Below are positions 44,848 to 52,083 of a stretch of DNA of 64,000 bases, one piece after another. A model generated the notes under the pieces. It was not told the origin of the DNA. It saw nothing but the letters and a program-made list of their open reading frames with translations, and ran no database searches. A program made the position numbers and the translations under genes. This DNA is from Mesorhizobium sp. INR15 (GTDB lineage: Bacteria > Pseudomonadota > Alphaproteobacteria > Rhizobiales > Rhizobiaceae): NCBI RefSeq assembly GCF_015500075.1, contig NZ_CP045496.1, positions 992,001-1,056,000 of the forward strand, written 5' to 3'. Every line of letters starts with the position of its first letter. The stretch's first letter is position 1.

Positions 44848-45743
44848 ACAAGACGACATATCCAACGCCTGGCGAGGCGGTTGATCTGGCTGCGGATACA
44901 AGCAGCATTGCATCGCATCAACACCGCCGTGCGGCGGAGCTGACGGTCGTCGTTCCCACGCTGAACGAGCGCGCCAACATCGGTCTGCTGGTTGCACGGC
45001 TAAATAGTGTGCTGCAGGGGATCGACTGGGAAGTGGTCTTTGTCGACGATGATTCAAAGGATGGAACGATTGCCGCTGTCCGCGATATCGCCACCCATGA
45101 TTATCGGGTTCGCGGCATAAGGCGCATCGCCCGTCGCGGTCTTGCCGGGGCGTGCCTCGAAGGCGTCCTGTCGAGCTCGGCAGCTGTCGTTGCCGTGATG
45201 GACGGCGATCTGCAGCATGACGAGACCGTTCTTCCCGCCATGTTCGAGATCATGCGCAATGGCGACGTCGATCTTGTCGTCGCCAGCCGTTACGGCGATG
45301 ACGGGAGTGCCGATGGCGGATTGACGCGGCTGCGTTCGGGCGGCAGCCGGCTGGCGACGCGCATTGCCCGCTTGCTGCTGAAGGTGTCGATCAACGATCC
45401 TATGAGCGGCTTCTTCATGGTGCGCCGTGACATTGTCGATGCGGTGGCGCCGCGCCTGTCGCGGCAAGGTTTCAAGATCCTGCTGGATATTGTCTCGTCT
45501 TCGCCGCCGACGCTGCGGATTCGGGAAGTCCCCTATGTGTTCGGACCGCGCCTGCACGGACAGAGCAAGCTCGATTCCCTCGTCGTGCTAGAGTATTTGG
45601 GGTTGCTGGGCTGTGCCCGCCAATGGCGCCGGGGAGAGCCGGAGCATCGTGACGCCCGGCCGCCTCCCTCGCGTCGAGAGAGGATGGCCAACCGTAGCGG
45701 GGCAAGTTTTCACCGGGTTGGCCGCAGCCATACGATTTCGTAA
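44844..45743 (+). CDS. GT2 polyprenyl-phosphate sugar synthase-like protein, C-terminus altered
   Basis: Cytoplasmic glycosyltransferase related to dolichol-phosphate mannose synthase and rhizobial RgtE. Motifs include LTVVVPTLNERANIGLLV, VVFVDDDSKDGT and the metal-binding VMDGDLQHDE. DPMSGFFMVRRD and FGPRLHGQSKLD follow. Homologues often continue with membrane helices of a GtrA-type domain after EYL. Here the tail turns into arginine-rich, unconserved sequence (CARQWRRGEPEHRDARPPP), consistent with loss or frameshift of that part. It should supply lipid-linked sugar to the upstream enzyme. Confidence 0.85.
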   Translation: MNKTTYPTPGEAVDLAADTSSIASHQHRRAAELTVVVPTLNERANIGLLVARLNSVLQGIDWEVVFVDDDSKDGTIAAVRDIATHDYRVRGIRRIARRGLAGACLEGVLSSSAAVVAVMDGDLQHDETVLPAMFEIMRNGDVDLVVASRYGDDGSADGGLTRLRSGGSRLATRIARLLLKVSINDPMSGFFMVRRDIVDAVAPRLSRQGFKILLDIVSSSPPTLRIREVPYVFGPRLHGQSKLDSLVVLEYLGLLGCARQWRRGEPEHRDARPPPSRRERMANRSGASFHRVGRSHTIS

Positions 45744-45753
45744 GCGGCGCGGC

Positions 45754-47166
45754 TCAGGCAACCGGCGCTTTGGGAAAGCTCACCACCACGGCGAGGCCGG
45801 GCTGGCAATCTTCCAGCGAGATGGAAGCACCATGCAGGTCGGCGATCGCCCGAACCAGGCTCAGACCGAGGCCGCTGCCCGGCGTCGAACGGCTGTGGTC
45901 CAGCCGGTAGAGCCGCTGAAAGACCTTTTCGCGTTCAGCTTCGGGAATGCCGGGCCCGTTGTCGGTGACGCCGGCCAGGATACGCTCGCCACGGCCGCTC
46001 ACCGAAAGGTTAATGACCGTGCCCGGCGGACAGTGGCGCAGCGCGTTCTCGACCAGGTTGGCGAACATCTGGATCAGCAGTTCGCGGTCGCCGTGGATCA
46101 GGTCCTCCGTCTCGCGCTCCCGTGGCAGCGGCAATGACATGCCGTCATCCTCGGCAACGTCGGAGTAGATCTCGGCGATGGTCTTCATGACCTCGCTGAG
46201 ATTGAGGTCGGTGAAACGGGCCTTGCGCGCGCCGGCCTCGATCTGGGCGATGCGCAGAAGGGCGTCGAAGGTCTCGTTGATCTGCAGGCTTTCAGCATGA
46301 GCTTCGGTTATTTCGCCGGAGACCTGTTGACCAGACGCCGTCTTCTCGGCGGCGGCATCCAGGATCATCTGCAGGCGGTTGAGCGGCGTCTTAAGGTCAT
46401 GCGCGATGTTGGCGCTGACCTGCTTCATGCCTTCGACCAGTGCTGAAAGCCGGTCGAGCGCCGAATTGACCTGGCCGGACACATCATCGATGTCGTCGCC
46501 ATTGCCGGTCAAGGGAATGCGGGCGTCGAGCCGGCCGTGCGAGACATCCACCATCGTCGTGGCAATGCCGTCGAGGCGGCGCTGGACACGCGATGCGAGC
46601 ACCGCGCCGCCGGCCACCGCCAGGCCGGTGATGATGAGCGTTCCCCAGCCGAAGCTCATCATCACGATCGTCTCCAGCTCCTCGGTTTCGGAGAGGCTGA
46701 AGGCGATCGTCAGGTTGTTGCCGCCAACCGAACCGGAAAAGGCCCGGTACTCGGAGCCGGCGGGCACACCGGGCAGTTCGGCATTGAACATCGAGAAGCC
46801 CTCGGGCAGCCCGGCGGCGGTGAAATTTCCCGCCAGACGATTGCCTGCCGGACCCGTCAGGGAAAACAACTGCTCCTTCTTCGGACTAAGCTGGGAATGG
46901 CTCCGGACCGCGGCAACCAGGTCCTCGACATCGCTTTCGGCATAGGTCGCCGCAACCACGGAATAGGTTTCCGTGATGGACTCGTCGAGCCGTTCGGCAA
47001 GGTCGGCGCTCATCAGCTGGTAGACGATGGCGCCCGACAGCACGAAGGCCAGAACGAACAGGAAGGCGAAGGTCAGCGCCAGCCTAAAAGGCGTGCTGCG
47101 CAGCAGGCTGGAGCCTGTTCCACCCCGATGGTATTGGGCCGAGGTTCTATCTTCCTGCTGGGTCAT
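45754..47166 (-). CDS. Sensor histidine kinase
   Basis: Inner-membrane sensor with a first helix at about residues 28-50, a periplasmic domain and a second helix near 170-190. HAMP, HisKA (SANIAHDLKTPLNRL) and HATPase domains follow. N-box NLVENALRH, G1 DNGPGIP and G2 GSGLGLSLV are intact. The 470-residue protein is of the HPK1 class usually paired with OmpR-family regulators. Its start codon touches the short hairpin repeat that separates it from its regulator gene. The signal is unknown. Confidence 0.93.
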   Translation of the reverse strand: MTQQEDRTSAQYHRGGTGSSLLRSTPFRLALTFAFLFVLAFVLSGAIVYQLMSADLAERLDESITETYSVVAATYAESDVEDLVAAVRSHSQLSPKKEQLFSLTGPAGNRLAGNFTAAGLPEGFSMFNAELPGVPAGSEYRAFSGSVGGNNLTIAFSLSETEELETIVMMSFGWGTLIITGLAVAGGAVLASRVQRRLDGIATTMVDVSHGRLDARIPLTGNGDDIDDVSGQVNSALDRLSALVEGMKQVSANIAHDLKTPLNRLQMILDAAAEKTASGQQVSGEITEAHAESLQINETFDALLRIAQIEAGARKARFTDLNLSEVMKTIAEIYSDVAEDDGMSLPLPRERETEDLIHGDRELLIQMFANLVENALRHCPPGTVINLSVSGRGERILAGVTDNGPGIPEAEREKVFQRLYRLDHSRSTPGSGLGLSLVRAIADLHGASISLEDCQPGLAVVVSFPKAPVA

Positions 47167-47210
47167 GATCCTGTCCGAAAACCGGTTCCACGTATCGGGA
47201 TCATGCTCTA
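47163..47210. repeat. Short intergenic hairpin repeat, copy 2
   Basis: Core CCGAAAACCGGTTCC flanked by arms TCATGATCC and GGGATCATGCTCTAG. It fills the gap between the regulator and kinase genes. On the minus strand its end TAGAGCATGATCC supplies the TAG stop codon of the regulator, and the other end touches the kinase ATG. Confidence 0.75.
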
Positions 47211-47885
47211 GATCGGCGCATGCAGACTGTAGCCGGTGTTGCGCACCGTGTGGATCAGCTGCGCTTCGAAGGGCTTGTCGACCTTGGCCCGCAGGCGGCT
47301 GATGTGGGTTTCAACGACGCTGGTCCTGGGATCGAAATGAAAGTCCCAGACGCGCTCCAGCAGCATGGTCCGGGTGATCACCCGCCCTTCGCCGCGCATC
47401 AGCACTTCCAGAAGACTGAACTCGCGTGGCTGCAGGTCGATCACCTGGCCCTGCCGCGTCACGCGGCGCATGATCAGGTCCATCTCGAGATCGGCGACCC
47501 GCAAGGTTGTCTTCTGCTCCTGCGCCGCCGGCCGCCGGCCAAGCGCGTTGATGCGAGCCAGCAGTTCGGAGAAGGCGAAGGGTTTGACCAGATAGTCGTC
47601 GCCACCGGCCTCGAGCCCCTCGACCCGGTCGTCAATGCCGCCGACCGAGGTGAGAAAGATCGACGGCGTCCGCACCCCGGCGGCGCGGGCGGCCTTGATC
47701 ATCGAAAGCCCGTCGAGCCCAGGGATCATCCGATCGGCGACGATCACGTCATAGCTGCCGCTGGTCGCGGCATAGAGCGCGTCATGGCCGTTGCGCAGCA
47801 GGTCGCAGACATGGCCGGCTTCGGTCAGCCCCTTGACGATATAGTCTGCCGTCCGTGGATCATCCTCGACAAGGAGAAGGCGCAT
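47208..47885 (-). CDS. OmpR-family response regulator (CusR/CopR-like)
   Basis: A 225-residue DNA-binding regulator. The receiver has acidic pocket EDD at 7-9, phosphoacceptor Asp51 in VADRMIPG, and DYLVKPFAFSELLARI typical of the CusR/CopR group. The C-terminal winged helix includes LQPREFSLLEVLMRGEGRVITRTMLLE and VVETHISRLRAKVD. The gene precedes the kinase gene in the operon, with a repeat in the gap. Its likely targets are the flanking envelope genes with TTAC-N6-GTAA elements. Confidence 0.93.
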   Translation of the reverse strand: MRLLLVEDDPRTADYIVKGLTEAGHVCDLLRNGHDALYAATSGSYDVIVADRMIPGLDGLSMIKAARAAGVRTPSIFLTSVGGIDDRVEGLEAGGDDYLVKPFAFSELLARINALGRRPAAQEQKTTLRVADLEMDLIMRRVTRQGQVIDLQPREFSLLEVLMRGEGRVITRTMLLERVWDFHFDPRTSVVETHISRLRAKVDKPFEAQLIHTVRNTGYSLHAPI

Positions 47886-48002
47886 GGTTGTTTCGGTCCG
47901 TTGACGGCATCAGGGATAACACTGCCGGGAGCCACTTCCTAGGCTCACGAGCTTGGCGCCATTGTGTCGGAGATGGCGGTTCATCTCTTGCCTCGCCTGA
48001 TC

Positions 48003-48797
48003 CTACTCCGATTCAACAAGCAGCGCGTCGGCCTCGGTGGCGCTGCTCCTCAGCGTCATGTAGACAACAAGGGCGACAATGCAGCCAAGGAAGATCAGGC
48101 TGGTGTAGGTCGTGCCGAAGCCCAGGCCGCCATATTCGACCGGCTGCGACAGCAGGTCGCCAAACGAGGCGCCAAGCGGACGTGTCAGAATATAGGCAAG
48201 CCAGAAGGCCAGAATGCCGTCCAGATTGACCAGGTAGTAGGCGAGCGTGATGAGCGCGATGACGCCACCGAACATCAGGCCGCTGACAAGGTAGCCCATG
48301 TCAAAGGTTTCGGCGACCAGATCACCGGCGGCGGTGCCGAGCGAGAAGGTGAAGAGGATCGCCAGCCAGTAGAAGATCTCACGTTTCGTCGTGAATATGG
48401 TGTGGATCGACAGCGTTCTTTCGCTGGCGTACCAGACCGCGAAGGTGGCGGCGAGCACGACGCTGAAGGTGATTGTCGTCGTCTGCAGGCGGACGCCGAA
48501 ATTGTCCACGAGGTTGTCGGTGACCAGCGTGCCGACAACGCTGATCAGCACCACCGCCAGCCAGTAGGCCCAGGGCACGTAGCGCTTCTGTGCGAATTGC
48601 AGCACCAGGGCGACAATCAGGACGCCGCTCATGATCAGCGATGTGACCGTCAGGCCAAGGCCGAGGTTGACGGCGAGGTAATCGGCGGCGGTTTCGCCCA
48701 TGGTCACCGCCATGAGCTTGATCAGCCAGAAGTCGAGGGTGACCTCCGGAACCCGGTTGAAGGCAGGTCCGGTGGCTTGGGTTTTCAGCGCGGGCAT
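48003..48797 (-). CDS. COG4705-family polytopic membrane protein
   Basis: A 264-residue protein with about eight helices. Similar short motifs recur: MGETAADYLA, VGTLVTDNLV, LGTAAGDLVAE and LGASFGDLLSQ. The repeated glycine and intramembrane aspartate suggest an internally duplicated transport-like fold, although no substrate is known. It lies between the secreted small protein (34 bp upstream) and the response regulator (117 bp downstream), all on one strand. Confidence 0.85.
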   Translation of the reverse strand: MPALKTQATGPAFNRVPEVTLDFWLIKLMAVTMGETAADYLAVNLGLGLTVTSLIMSGVLIVALVLQFAQKRYVPWAYWLAVVLISVVGTLVTDNLVDNFGVRLQTTTITFSVVLAATFAVWYASERTLSIHTIFTTKREIFYWLAILFTFSLGTAAGDLVAETFDMGYLVSGLMFGGVIALITLAYYLVNLDGILAFWLAYILTRPLGASFGDLLSQPVEYGGLGFGTTYTSLIFLGCIVALVVYMTLRSSATEADALLVESE

Positions 48798-48831
48798 GAT
48801 GGCGTCCTGACGTTGATTGGCTGGTTGGGAA

Positions 48832-49089
48832 TTACTTGCCCATGATCTTCATGGCCTGAGCGAAGAAGTCGTCGGCGCGCTTGTCGTCGTCGGCGTTGCA
48901 GCGCTCGACGCCCTTGGCTTCCAGGTCCGCGACCTTCGTCTTGTCGTCGGCGCTGAGCGTTGCCGTTGCCTCGGCGGCGCGCAGGGTTTTCAGTGTGTCT
49001 TCGCAAGGCGCGGTTGCCGCGGACGCGGATGAGAGCGGGCCTGAGACCGCGACCGCCGCGAGAGCAGCGGCAAGAATAAGTTTCTTCAT
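48832..49089 (-). CDS. Small secreted helical protein with two cysteines
   Basis: An 85-residue protein starting MKKLILAAALAAVAVSG with a signal peptide ending near SASAA. The mature part is charged and helical: APCEDTLKTLRAAEA, then a second helix with GVERCNADDDKRADDFF. The two cysteines could link the helices. It is the first gene of the minus-strand set leading to the two-component system, so it may be a periplasmic accessory or target of that system. No known family. Confidence 0.7.
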   Translation of the reverse strand: MKKLILAAALAAVAVSGPLSSASAATAPCEDTLKTLRAAEATATLSADDKTKVADLEAKGVERCNADDDKRADDFFAQAMKIMGK

Positions 49090-49200
49090 GTGAGGTTTCC
49101 CCTTTGAGGCCGGCTTGCCGCCGGGTTCCGTTGATTCCCGGCAAGGCAGGCCGGTATCAGCAAGGTAGGGACGCGACTTCACCTCCATCTGTCCCAGGGG

Positions 49201-49214
49201 TTACAATTTCGTAA
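49201..49214. promoter_or_regulatory. TTAC-N6-GTAA palindrome in the divergent promoter region
   Basis: TTACAATTTCGTAA, same 4-6-4 geometry as at 42938-42951. It lies between the small secreted protein gene (minus) and the methyltransferase-like gene (plus), and so is placed to control both. The response regulator at 47208 is the candidate binder. Confidence 0.45.
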
Positions 49215-49346
49215 GAATGGAGGCAGGTTCCGCAAAGCCTCTTTACGGATGCCTCGCGGCCAGCCGATAGAAGAACGCGATGGCATTGCCCGGCCATCGG
49301 GATTGTGATCAATGCTCTTCGGTCAGCCTAAGCCAAGGAAACCGCA

Positions 49347-49979
49347 ATGACCTATGCGTCTCTCAAGCCGGCCTCGGAGGCTTTTCTCCAGCACAAGCGG
49401 ATCATCTTTGTCCGCGTCGCGGCGGTGCTCGCGGTGGTCTTGCTGTTCTGCGCCAAGCCGGCCCTGATCGAGGGATCGGACGGGCATGAGATGCTTGAGT
49501 TTATCGGCTTGAGTCTGGTGCTGGTCTGCGTCGCCGGGCGGCTATGGAGCATTCTCTATGTTGGCGGCAAGAAGAACCAGGAGCTGGTTTCGAAGGGGCC
49601 GTTTTCGATAACCCAGAACCCGCTTTATTTCTTCTCCACGGTCGGAGCCTTCGGCATCGGCCTGATCTACGGTTCGGTGCTGGCGGCCGTGGCACTCGGC
49701 CTCGCCAGCTTTGTCATCTTCAGCGTCACCGCGCGCAAGGAAGCCGAGTTTCTGTTCGGCAAGTTTGGTCCTGCCTACCTCGCCTATGCACAGCGCACGC
49801 CGCGGTTCTGGCCCAATCCGTTGCTTTACCGCGATCAGGATGAGATTCAGTTCTCGACGCGGGCCTTGCGGCGGACCTTTTATGACGGGCTCTATTTCCT
49901 GGCGCTTTTCCCGGCCATCGAAGCCGTCGAATATCTCAGGGCGAGCGGCCTCTTCCCGGCATTGCTGACGCTGTACTGA
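49347..49979 (+). CDS. Isoprenylcysteine/phospholipid methyltransferase-like membrane protein
   Basis: A 210-residue protein with about four helices. The PEMT/ICMT-type motif GPFSITQNPLYFFSTVGAFGIGL is present, followed by RKEAEFLFGKFGPAYLAYAQRTPRF, which resembles the SAM-binding end of ICMT-fold enzymes. Typical activity is methylation of lipids or small molecules at the membrane. It diverges from the secreted protein gene of the envelope module. The substrate is not predictable. Confidence 0.8.
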   Translation: MTYASLKPASEAFLQHKRIIFVRVAAVLAVVLLFCAKPALIEGSDGHEMLEFIGLSLVLVCVAGRLWSILYVGGKKNQELVSKGPFSITQNPLYFFSTVGAFGIGLIYGSVLAAVALGLASFVIFSVTARKEAEFLFGKFGPAYLAYAQRTPRFWPNPLLYRDQDEIQFSTRALRRTFYDGLYFLALFPAIEAVEYLRASGLFPALLTLY

Positions 49980-50064
49980 GCGCCGCTGTGAATGGCGGGT
50001 GGCGCAAGCTCTGACGTTCACCCGCACCCCCACCGCCTTGAACCGGCCAGGCCGGTCTCTTGCT

Positions 50065-50117
50065 TGAGCAAGATCTTTTCCGAAAACCGGTACCCACTTT
50101 TCGGGATCATGCTCTAG
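50065..50117. repeat. Short intergenic hairpin repeat, copy 3
   Basis: Core CCGAAAACCGGTACCCACTT flanked by GAGCAAGATCTTTT and TCGGGATCATGCTCTAG. It can fold as GAGCA-GATC with GATC-TGCTC. As in copy 2, its TAGAGCATGATCC end on the minus strand supplies the stop codon of the upstream gene, here the SnoaL-like gene. Confidence 0.8.
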
Positions 50118-50599
50118 CTGCCAAGCGGATGCGGCATGTAGCCCACGAAGCCTGCTATCTTCCAGCTGCCTTGCACCTTGCTGCAGAAATAGAGCGTCTG
50201 CCATTTCAGCCTGTCGACGCTACCATCCGTCTTGGCAACGGAACCGTCGAACTTCTTGTGCAGCACGGCGCGGTCGCCGTTTACGTCGATGTCGCGCATG
50301 TTGGTGACGCGAAAAAGCGCCTCGCGCAGCGGTTCGGCGAATTTGGTCGCGGCGGTTTCCTTGGCCTGGCGAAGCCATTCGTCGCGATAGACGGTCAGCG
50401 TCGGGAACTGCAGCCGCCAGGCGTCGGCATTGCTGAGGAAATGTGCGTGCATGCCGAAGAAGCTCGCGGCAACGAAGTCGTCCTCGACCATCGACCAGTC
50501 CTGGCTGATGAAGGCATCGATGTCGCGCCGCACCAGCATTTCCCAGAGCGCGTGACGGTCGGCGTCGCCGACGGGAAAGGGGTTCTTGTCGAAATCCAT
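50114..50599 (-). CDS. SnoaL-like / DUF4440-type protein
   Basis: A 161-residue protein with the NTF2-like alpha+beta fold signature: WEMLVRRDIDAFISQDWSMVEDDF at the start and a C-terminal sheet LKWQTLYFCSKVQGSWKIAGFVGYMP. Such proteins act as small-molecule isomerases, hydrolases or binding proteins. It lies 39 bp downstream of the SDR gene in the same direction, so it is probably co-transcribed. The stop codon comes from the adjoining repeat. Confidence 0.7.
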   Translation of the reverse strand: MDFDKNPFPVGDADRHALWEMLVRRDIDAFISQDWSMVEDDFVAASFFGMHAHFLSNADAWRLQFPTLTVYRDEWLRQAKETAATKFAEPLREALFRVTNMRDIDVNGDRAVLHKKFDGSVAKTDGSVDRLKWQTLYFCSKVQGSWKIAGFVGYMPHPLGS

Positions 50600-50638
50600 T
50601 GCTATTCTCCTGTCTATGACTGTGGTGCGGGTGGCCGT

Positions 50639-51397
50639 TCAGCCACCGATCTGGTCCAGAAACGGCAGGTTGCCCGCCATCAGGCCGGCGTCGACATTCA
50701 AGGTCGTGCCGGTAATGCCGCTGGCGAAGGGCGATGCCAAGAAGGCGGCGGCGCGGGCGACCTCGGCCGGCTCCACGAGTCTTCCTAGCGGGTAGAGCTT
50801 GCCGACCGTGGCCATGATCTCCGGCTTCCCGGCCAGCCGATGCTCCCAGGCTCCGGTCCTGATCGAGCCGGGCACGACGGCATTTGCCCGGATGTTGTTG
50901 CGGCCCTCCTCGGTGGCGATTGCGCGCATCCAGGCATTCAGCGCCGCCTTGGCGGCGGCATAGGCGGGGTTGCCGAAATGCGCCTGTGCATTGACTGAGG
51001 AGATGAACACGAAGGCCGCCCCCAGCGGCTGGTTGCGCATTGCCGGCAGCAGCGCTTTCGACAGAAGCGCGGCGCTGCGAAAATTCAAATCCATCTCGTG
51101 GTCGAGCGCGGCGGTCGAGACATCGGCGAGGGTTTCGGCGCGCGTCCAGCCGGCGTTGGAAATCACCGCCGCCGGCGCGGCGTCGCGGCTGACCCGGGTG
51201 GCGAAGTCCTCGACGGCCTTGTCGTCAAGCAGATCGAAATGGTGGGCCTCGGCAATTCCGCTCGCCGTGAGGTCCATCTCGTCGCGATCGGCGGCAATGA
51301 CCCTTGCGCCGCATGCCGAGAGAATTTCGACCAGGGCACCGCCGACACCGCCGCCAGCACCGGTCACGATCACGTTGCGACCGCCGAAATCGATCAT
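50639..51397 (-). CDS. Short-chain dehydrogenase/reductase
   Basis: A classical SDR of 252 residues from ATG 51397 (MIDFGGRNVIVTGAGGGVGG). It has the glycine-rich nucleotide motif at 12-20, a NAG motif in VISNAGWTR, and the catalytic Ser133/134, Tyr146 and Lys150 in SSVNAQAHFGNPAYAAAK. It probably oxidises or reduces an alcohol or ketone in the 50-64 kb pathway. It diverges from the RidA gene, across a region with two copies of the AAAGCAACA motif. Confidence 0.9.
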   Translation of the reverse strand: MIDFGGRNVIVTGAGGGVGGALVEILSACGARVIAADRDEMDLTASGIAEAHHFDLLDDKAVEDFATRVSRDAAPAAVISNAGWTRAETLADVSTAALDHEMDLNFRSAALLSKALLPAMRNQPLGAAFVFISSVNAQAHFGNPAYAAAKAALNAWMRAIATEEGRNNIRANAVVPGSIRTGAWEHRLAGKPEIMATVGKLYPLGRLVEPAEVARAAAFLASPFASGITGTTLNVDAGLMAGNLPFLDQIGG

Positions 51398-51488
51398 GCC
51401 ATTCCCCGCCTGACTGGTGTTCCCATCCAATCCTCTCTCGCCGAGCCGCTGGATGCAATCAACTGAAAGACAGGATGCTGTTGCGCCT

Positions 51489-51531
51489 GTAATAAAGCAA
51501 CACAAACTCCAAAAATATGTTGCTTTCCAAC
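51489..51531. promoter_or_regulatory. Inverted pair of AAAGCAACA motifs (candidate RpiR operator)
   Basis: GTAATAAAGCAACAC (51489-51503) and the inverse of GTTGGAAAGCAACAT (51517-51531) form an inverted repeat with 9-bp perfect arms. A third copy, GTAGGAAAGCAACAC, lies at 58645-58659 next to the rpiR gene. The position between the divergent SDR and RidA genes fits an operator. Confidence 0.55.
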
Positions 51532-51678
51532 AGGGCCTCTATCAGGATCGTGCCGATAGGCGTAGACGACCGGCCAGCAAATGGGGTCAAATCGCGCGGC
51601 CAGAGGAAATCCGCCGAACGGCACAAGCGATATCCCATAAGCCAGGTGTGTCCCCATCAGCTCAACAGGAGATCTTTC

Positions 51679-52044
51679 TTGCCCAAGCAATGTTTTGGAA
51701 CATCCCATGTCCCCTTGTCGCCCGCCGTCCGCGCCGGCGACTTTGTCTACATCTCGGGCCAGGTTCCGGTCGGCGGTGACGGGCTCGTCGTCAAGGGCGG
51801 CATATCGGAGCAGACCGAACAGGTGCTCGCCAACGTCACGGCGGCACTGGCCCTGGCCGGCTGCACCATGGACGATGTCGTCAAGACGACGGTCTGGCTG
51901 GAAGACGCGCGCGACTTCGGCGCCTTCAATGTCGTCTATGCCAGGCATTTTCCAAAGAACCCGCCGGCTCGCACCACTGTGGAATCGCGGCTGATGATCG
52001 ACATCAAGATCGAGGTCGAGGCCGTCGCCTACAGGCCGGTCTGA
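51679..52044 (+). CDS. RidA/YjgF-family protein
   Basis: A 121-residue protein starting at TTG 51679, seven bases after AGGAG. It has the RidA core: AVRAGDFVYISGQVPVGGDG, QTEQVLANVTAALALAGCTMDDVVKTTVWL and the C-terminal PPARTTVESRLM with the conserved Arg that binds the carboxylate of an imine. RidA deaminates reactive enamines and imines made by PLP enzymes and amine oxidases. It leads an operon with the M81 peptidase and amidohydrolase genes, suggesting degradation of a nitrogen compound. Confidence 0.88.
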   Translation: MPKQCFGTSHVPLSPAVRAGDFVYISGQVPVGGDGLVVKGGISEQTEQVLANVTAALALAGCTMDDVVKTTVWLEDARDFGAFNVVYARHFPKNPPARTTVESRLMIDIKIEVEAVAYRPV

Positions 52045-52083
52045 CGCCGCCTTCCGCCTTCCGCAAACAGGAACCACTCGCCG

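Noticed and set aside
45730..45743. ATAC-GATTTC-GTAA resembling the TTAC-N6-GTAA element
   Set aside because: One arm base is wrong and it lies at the end of a coding region between convergent genes, not at a promoter.
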